Origin: Castor canadensis
Lineage: Eukaryota > Chordata > Mammalia > Rodentia > Castoridae
Direction of reading: 5' to 3'
Assembly (NCBI RefSeq): GCF_047511655.1
Contig: NC_133405.1
Coordinates: 93,595,598-93,659,597, forward strand
DNA length: 64,000 nucleotides
The position numbers and the translations under genes are program-made. The notes under the pieces are model-generated. The model made no database searches. It saw nothing but the letters and a program-made list of their open reading frames with translations, and was not told the origin of the DNA. Shown here piece after piece: positions 59,276 to 64,000 of the stretch; positions within the stretch are counted from its first letter, which is position 1; each line of letters begins with the position of its first letter.

Positions 59276-60539
59276 AAAGGAAAAGTTAACATAACAAGCG
59301 CATACTTAGAAAGGTGAACTTACAGGATTGGCCTTTGCCTGTCATGTGGAACCATGGATTTGTTTTTTTTTTTTTTGGAGGGGGGTCCCAGCATTACCTA
59401 CTTGATAAGCAAGAGTGGCTAACTCATCCTAAACAGTTCATGCAATATGTTTTATGTGAAACACCCATTTTTCTTCTGGGAATCTTGGTACTTGTTTGGC
59501 ATAGTGTGCCTACATGACCAGCCCCTGATAGAAACCCTGAGCACTGAGGTTCTAGTGAGTTTCCCTGGTAGACAACACTTCACACACGTTCTCCTAATTC
59601 ATAATTCATTGTATGACTCCACTGGGAAAGGACTCTGGGAAGCTTGTACTAGTTTCGTCTAGACTTTGCCCAGTGCACCCTTCCCTCCTGCTGATTGTGC
59701 TCTATGTGCTCTGGTTGTAATAAGTCTTAGTCACAAGAATGATTGTATGTTGAGTCCTATGAGAGAACCATTGAAAGTGAGGGTGGTCTTGGGGACCCCT
59801 GACATAGTGGTGGCATCAGTGCAATTCAGTAGCAAGTCCCCGACTACAATATGGCAAAATTATTGTTTGAGTAAAGGAAGAATGAAGGGATACATTCTTC
59901 CCCTGAGTCTGGGTGACTATGGGCTTACCCATAATATGAAAGAGCCAGCCAAGCTGTTGTCTGTCATGAGAAGTACATGCTACATACAGAATTTAAAAAC
60001 AATACATCCTACTGCAGGAGAATTGGCTTATGGGAATCCCTTGGCTGTTTTCGCAAGGATAATTATTTGCTGGATAATGCAAGGGAGGAAAGGGGCAGGA
60101 GAGTGCTGACTGGGGTGTTTTTTTCTCCAGGCAGGAGGAGAAAAGACCCAAATGTTCCTAAAGGTGAGCTTTAGATAGGCCAAAAAATGCTCAGATTTTT
60201 GAGTTGCTTTCTCCTTCAGGTGAGAAGGAAACAAATTCATTAATTCCCTGGGCTGGAGCAAAGCTGGATGAGGCAGAGGGGAAACGCGGGGTGGGATGGG
60301 GCAGAAGCACACTCCAGCCTGTCCTTCAGCTTGGCAGCTGCTGCTATAACTGAAGAACTAGGGAATGTGCCTGTAGGTCAGTGATACTGGCAGTGGTTTG
60401 AGAGTAAGATGCCTATGCTAAGCATACCCGCTGCCCCACTGTCAGTCTTCAAGGCAGTGAAGTAATTCCTCTATAGACACTACACTTACAAGAGGATGTA
60501 AAAGAGAATCTTAGATCAACATATGTGCAAATCACAGTG
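59276..60539. other. Mostly anonymous; T16 run at 59,360-59,376
   Basis: The T-run followed by 'ggaggggggtcccagcatta' may be the remnant of a reversed SINE. The 147-residue ORF at 59,666-60,109 has no domain I recognise, and its start region resembles an unplaced ancient repeat. 60,080-60,500 is GC-richer and could be the 5'UTR of the L1 that follows. No gene is called. Confidence 0.4.
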
Positions 60540-61404
60540 TAGATACTTAGATATGAAAAAATCAAAGCAATGTTTCCCAAAGTACTGAATTGGCTGAAAT
60601 ATCTGAGAAAGAATTCAGAAGCCTACTGTTAAAAATCATCAGTGACCCTGAAGAGAATTCAGATAAATAGATAAATGAATTTAGGAAATCAATCTAAGTT
60701 GTGGACAAGAAAGTCAGCAACATGGAGAGAAATTCATCAAGGACATGGAAATTTAGAAATGAAAACCTCAATATATCAAATGCAAACTAAAGTGGATAGA
60801 ATTATCAGCAGACAAGATCAAGCAGAAGAAAAAATATAAGAGATGGTGGAAAAGATTGAGGAACTATTGCATGCAAATAATCATAAAGAAAAAAATTAAT
60901 ACACACATATAAAATATACAAGAACTGTGGAACCCAATCAAAAGACCAAACCTAAGAATTCATGGGGTGGAAGAAGGAGCTGAAACACAAACTAAAGGAA
61001 TAGGAAATTTACTCAATGAAGTCATAGCAGAAAATTCCCTAAATATATGTAACAATATTGACAACCACGAACAAGAGGCATTTGAAACTCCAAATACACA
61101 TGATCAAAAAGGAAGAACCCTGAGTCATATCATAATTAAAGTGCCAAACTAGAGAACAAATAAAAGATAGTGAAAGCTGCAAGAGAAAAATATCAGTTTA
61201 CATACAAGGTAAACAAATAAGAAACACCTGAGACCTCTCAACACAAACCCTGAATGACGGAAAAGCATTGGAGCAATATCATTCAAACTATGAGAGAGAA
61301 TTTCTGCCAACCAAGAAAAACTGCCCTTCAATTTTGATGGGGAGTAAGGACCTTCCAAGCTATGGATAAACTAAAGCTGTTCTAGTTGACCAAGCCTGAA
61401 TTAC

Positions 61405-61547
61405 AAAGGATACTCAAGGGCAGAATTCACATGGAAGAGGGTGAAAAACAAATGCAAACAGGAGAGGTCAAGAATTCCAAAGGATACTCAAGGGTAGAAT
61501 TCACATGGAAGAGGGTGAAAACTGCAAACAGGAGAGGTCAAGAAATT
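61405..61547 (+). repeat. 74-bp tandem duplication within the L1
   Basis: Unit 1 (61,405-61,478) and unit 2 (61,479-61,547) share 'aaaggatactcaaggg', 'agaattcacatggaagaggg' and 'caaacaggagaggtcaagaa'. Unit 2 has a small internal deletion. The near-identity contrasts with the age of the L1. Confidence 0.9.
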
Positions 61548-63218
61548 ATAAAGATCATAAGGAGAGTTGATGAACACATGAAAGATAAGAAAGTATCAAG
61601 CATAATCAACTGAGCAAACCGGCAAAACAAGACGACAAACAATGCCAAAAGCAAAGAATAATCAAATTGAGACTCAACCTGGGGAAAAAGCAACAGAAAC
61701 ACAGGCATCTGTAAACACCTCTCAATCATAACCCTACTTGTTAACAGAATTTATCCTCCAATACAAAAACACAGATTGTCTGATTAGATTAAAAAGCAAG
61801 ATTCAACAATCTATTGTGTACAAGAAATGCACTTCACAAACAATGACACACATAAACTAAAAGTGAAGGGATGGAAAAAGTTTTATCAGCTATGTGGGAA
61901 CCAAAAGGAAGTAAGAGTAGCAATTCTTATACCAGACACAGCAGATTTTATGCAAAAATCAGGCAGAAGAGACAGGTCATAACATGCTAATAAAGGGAAT
62001 GATTCAGTCAGGAGATACATCAGTTCTAAATATTAATGCACCAAATATCAGTGGACCTAAGTTCATAAAACAAACACTTCTGAGCCTGAAGAAACAAATA
62101 GATTCAGATTCAATAATAGCAGGAGATCTCAACATTCCACTCTCATCAATGACAGAACAGCCAGACAAAAATTAACAAAGATATCTTAGAATGAAACAAT
62201 ATCATGGAAAAAATGGACTTAACAGACATTTATAGAGTAGTCCATACTTTGACAGCAGATTAAACATTTCATCAGTAGCCCATGGAACTTTCTCAAAAAT
62301 ATATCACATGCTAGTTCATAAAGCAAACCTTAACAAATACAAAAAGAATCAAAATAATCCCCTGTATCTTGATCGACCGTAATGGAATAAAATTAGACAA
62401 CAATGTCAAGAAAAAACACAAAAACCACTCAAACTCATGGAGATTGAATAACACCCTTTTGAATGATCAATGAGTCATTACAGAAATTAAGAAATTTCAA
62501 GGCTCAAATGAAAATTAGGACACAACTTACTAGAACCTGTGGGACACAGCAAAAGAAGTCTTAAGAAGGAAGTTAATAGCCATGAGTACCCATATCAGAA
62601 TATTAGCCTGATCTCAAATAAATAATAGGGTGATGCCCCTCAAACAAGAAGAAACCAATCCAAAAAGAAGACATAAAGACATAAAACACTTGGGTAAAAA
62701 TCAATGAATTGTAGACCAAAAGAACGATACAAAAAACACCGAAAAACCTTTAGCCAAATTAACTAAAAGAAGGAAGAACACCCTAACTAATAAACTCAGA
62801 GGTAGAAAAGGGGATATTACAACAGACACCAATGAAATTCATAAGATTATATAGGAATACTTTGAAAACCTATTCTCCACCACACTTGAAAATGTAGAAG
62901 AAATAAATTACTTGACACATATGTCCCACCAAAATTGAACTAAGACATTAACAACTTAAACAGAGCTATAACAAGCAATGAGATTGGGACAGTAATAAAT
63001 AACTTCCCAACAAAGGAAAACCCAGGTCTACATGGATTCATTGTTGAATTCTACCAGACCTTTAAAGAAGAACTAACACCATTGCTCCTCAAACTATTCT
63101 ACAAAATACAAGAGGAAGGTGTACTAGCAAAAGCAGATAAAGACACATCAAAAAAGAAAGTCACAGGCCACTATCCATGGGGAACATAGATGCAAAAATC
63201 CTCAATAAAATACTTTCT

Positions 63219-63350
63219 AACAGAATCCAGCAATACATTAAAGGCATGGCAGAATAGCTGAAGTGATAGAGCACCTGCCTAGCAAGCATGAGGCCCTAAG
63301 TTCAAGCCCCAGTACTACAAAATGAAACAACAGAATCCAGCAATATGTTA
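63219..63350 (+). mobile_element. ID-like SINE with 22-bp TSD
   Basis: The 22-bp target duplication beginning 'aacagaatccagcaata' lies at 63,219-63,240 and 63,329-63,350, with two mismatches. The SINE between them (63,241-63,328) reads 'ggcatggcagaatagctgaa', 'gatagagcacctgcctagca' and 'gttcaagccccagtactac'. Only the ID-like half is present. Confidence 0.95.
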
Positions 63351-63566
63351 AAAAGGTCATACACCATGATCAAGTATTTCATTTCCAGGTATGCAAGGAT
63401 GGTATAACATAAGCAAATCAATAAATGTAATACAACACATAAGAGAATCAAGGACAAAAAAAAACCACATCATCATATCAATAGATGCATATAAAGCATA
63501 GGACAAAATTCAACATACTTTCACGATAAAAGCTCTGAAGAAACTAGGAGTAGAAGGGACACTCCT

Positions 63567-63652
63567 GGGCTGGCAGAGTGGTTCAAGTGGTACAGTGCCT
63601 GCCTAGTAAGTATGAAGCCCTGAGTTCAAACTCTAGTACACCAAAAAAATAA
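63567..63652 (+). mobile_element. ID-like SINE half, plus strand
   Basis: 'gggctggcagagtggttcaa', 'gtggtacagtgcctgcctag', 'ccctgagttcaaactctagt', then an A-rich tail. Flanks 'agaagggacactcct' and 'agaaggaacattctt' are a diverged target duplication. Confidence 0.9.
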
Positions 63653-64000
63653 AAGCAGAAGGAACATTCTTCAACATTTTAATGATTATAGATAACAAAC
63701 CTATAGCCAACATTTCACAATAAATGGGGAAAAACTGAAAACATTTCCTCTAAAATCAGGAAAAGGCAAGGGTGTTCACTCCTATTCAATATAGTACTAG
63801 AATTTGAGCTAGAACAAGAACACAGGAGAAAGGAATAAAAGGGATTCAAATAGAGAAGGAAGAAGTCAAATTATCCCTATTTGCAGATGAAAAGACCCTA
63901 GAAAACGCTACTAAAGATACTCTTCTATGTCATAAACATGTTCAGAAAATTAGCAGGGGATAAAATCAGTAACCAAAAATCAGTAGCATTTCAATACGCA

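Larger units (their letters stand above)
60540..64000 (+). mobile_element. Long ancient L1 with ORF1 and ORF2 remnants, running off the window
   Basis: The ORF1 region: a coiled-coil-like part (60,540-60,900), then 'VEEGAETQTKGIGNLLNEVI' (60,967-61,152) and the C-terminal 'DQKGRTLSHIIIKVPN'. The ORF2 endonuclease part includes 'HFTNNDTHKLKVKGWKKFYQ' (spanning about 61,830-61,890) and 'SDSIIAGDLNIPLSSMTEQP' (61,984-62,175). The RT region follows to 63,900, where the FADD box reads LFADE because of a small deletion, so the RT is inactive. Stops and frameshifts abound. Two later SINEs and a 74-bp tandem duplication lie inside. Confidence 0.88.

Noticed and set aside
59666..60109. 147-residue ORF considered as a small gene
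   Set aside because: There is no recognised domain, the start is not clearly favoured, and part of the region resembles an ancient repeat. Without conservation data it cannot be supported.
58588..64000. Search for a complete endogenous provirus beyond the LTR
   Set aside because: No internal retroviral gene or second LTR could be recognised; the sequence right of the LTR is ancient L1 and anonymous DNA.
1..64000. CRISPR arrays, bacterial operons, rRNA or tRNA genes
   Set aside because: None is present. tRNA-like matches are SINE copies with A-rich tails and TSDs, not tRNA genes.

Overview
This is mammalian nuclear DNA: AT-rich, dominated by LINE-1 (L1) and tRNA/7SL-derived SINEs, and without any intact protein-coding gene that I can support. 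The SINEs point to a rodent. There are ID-type elements, B1-like 7SL units, and a very common composite in which a B1-like left part is joined to an ID-like right part ending in 'gagttcaaa...cagtacca' and an A-rich tail. My best guess is a beaver-like (castorimorph) or related non-murid rodent; this comes from remembered SINE structure, not a search. Almost every short open frame in the window is a fragment of L1 ORF2, a SINE, a simple repeat or chance.

Layout. 1-25,300: ancient L1 remnants, a MIR, many SINEs, one 387-bp inverted-repeat DNA transposon (17,072-17,458) and stretches of anonymous sequence. 25,400-30,322: a deep nest of L1s whose order can be read from target-site duplications (TSDs). 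31,380-37,100: L1 3' ends, a GC-rich block with about 230-bp tandem monomers that looks like a rodent L1 5'UTR promoter, and a second L1-in-L1 nest. 37,100-48,400: anonymous sequence, a 2.7-kb L1 and an older L1. 49,766-55,188: a nearly full-length processed retrocopy of ZRANB1 (TRABID deubiquitinase) with 5'UTR, broken coding region, long 3'UTR, short A-tail and 14-bp TSDs. 57,490-58,588: a decayed double-homeobox (DUX-family) pseudogene on the minus strand, directly preceded in the same orientation by a tRNA-His-type primer-binding site and an LTR (58,566 to about 59,030). 60,540-64,000: an ancient L1 carrying both ORF1 and ORF2 remnants and running off the window edge.

The most interesting items are the LTR-PBS-DUX junction, two independent L1 insertions at the same nucleotide position of host L1 ORF2 copies, the monomeric L1 5'UTR, an LTR 3' end that appears to have been polyadenylated and retroposed by L1, and a perfect 19-bp hairpin inside an otherwise eroded L1. 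There are no rRNA or tRNA genes, CRISPR arrays, operons or bacterial features. Coordinates of old repeats are approximate (tens of bases); those given with TSDs were read base by base.
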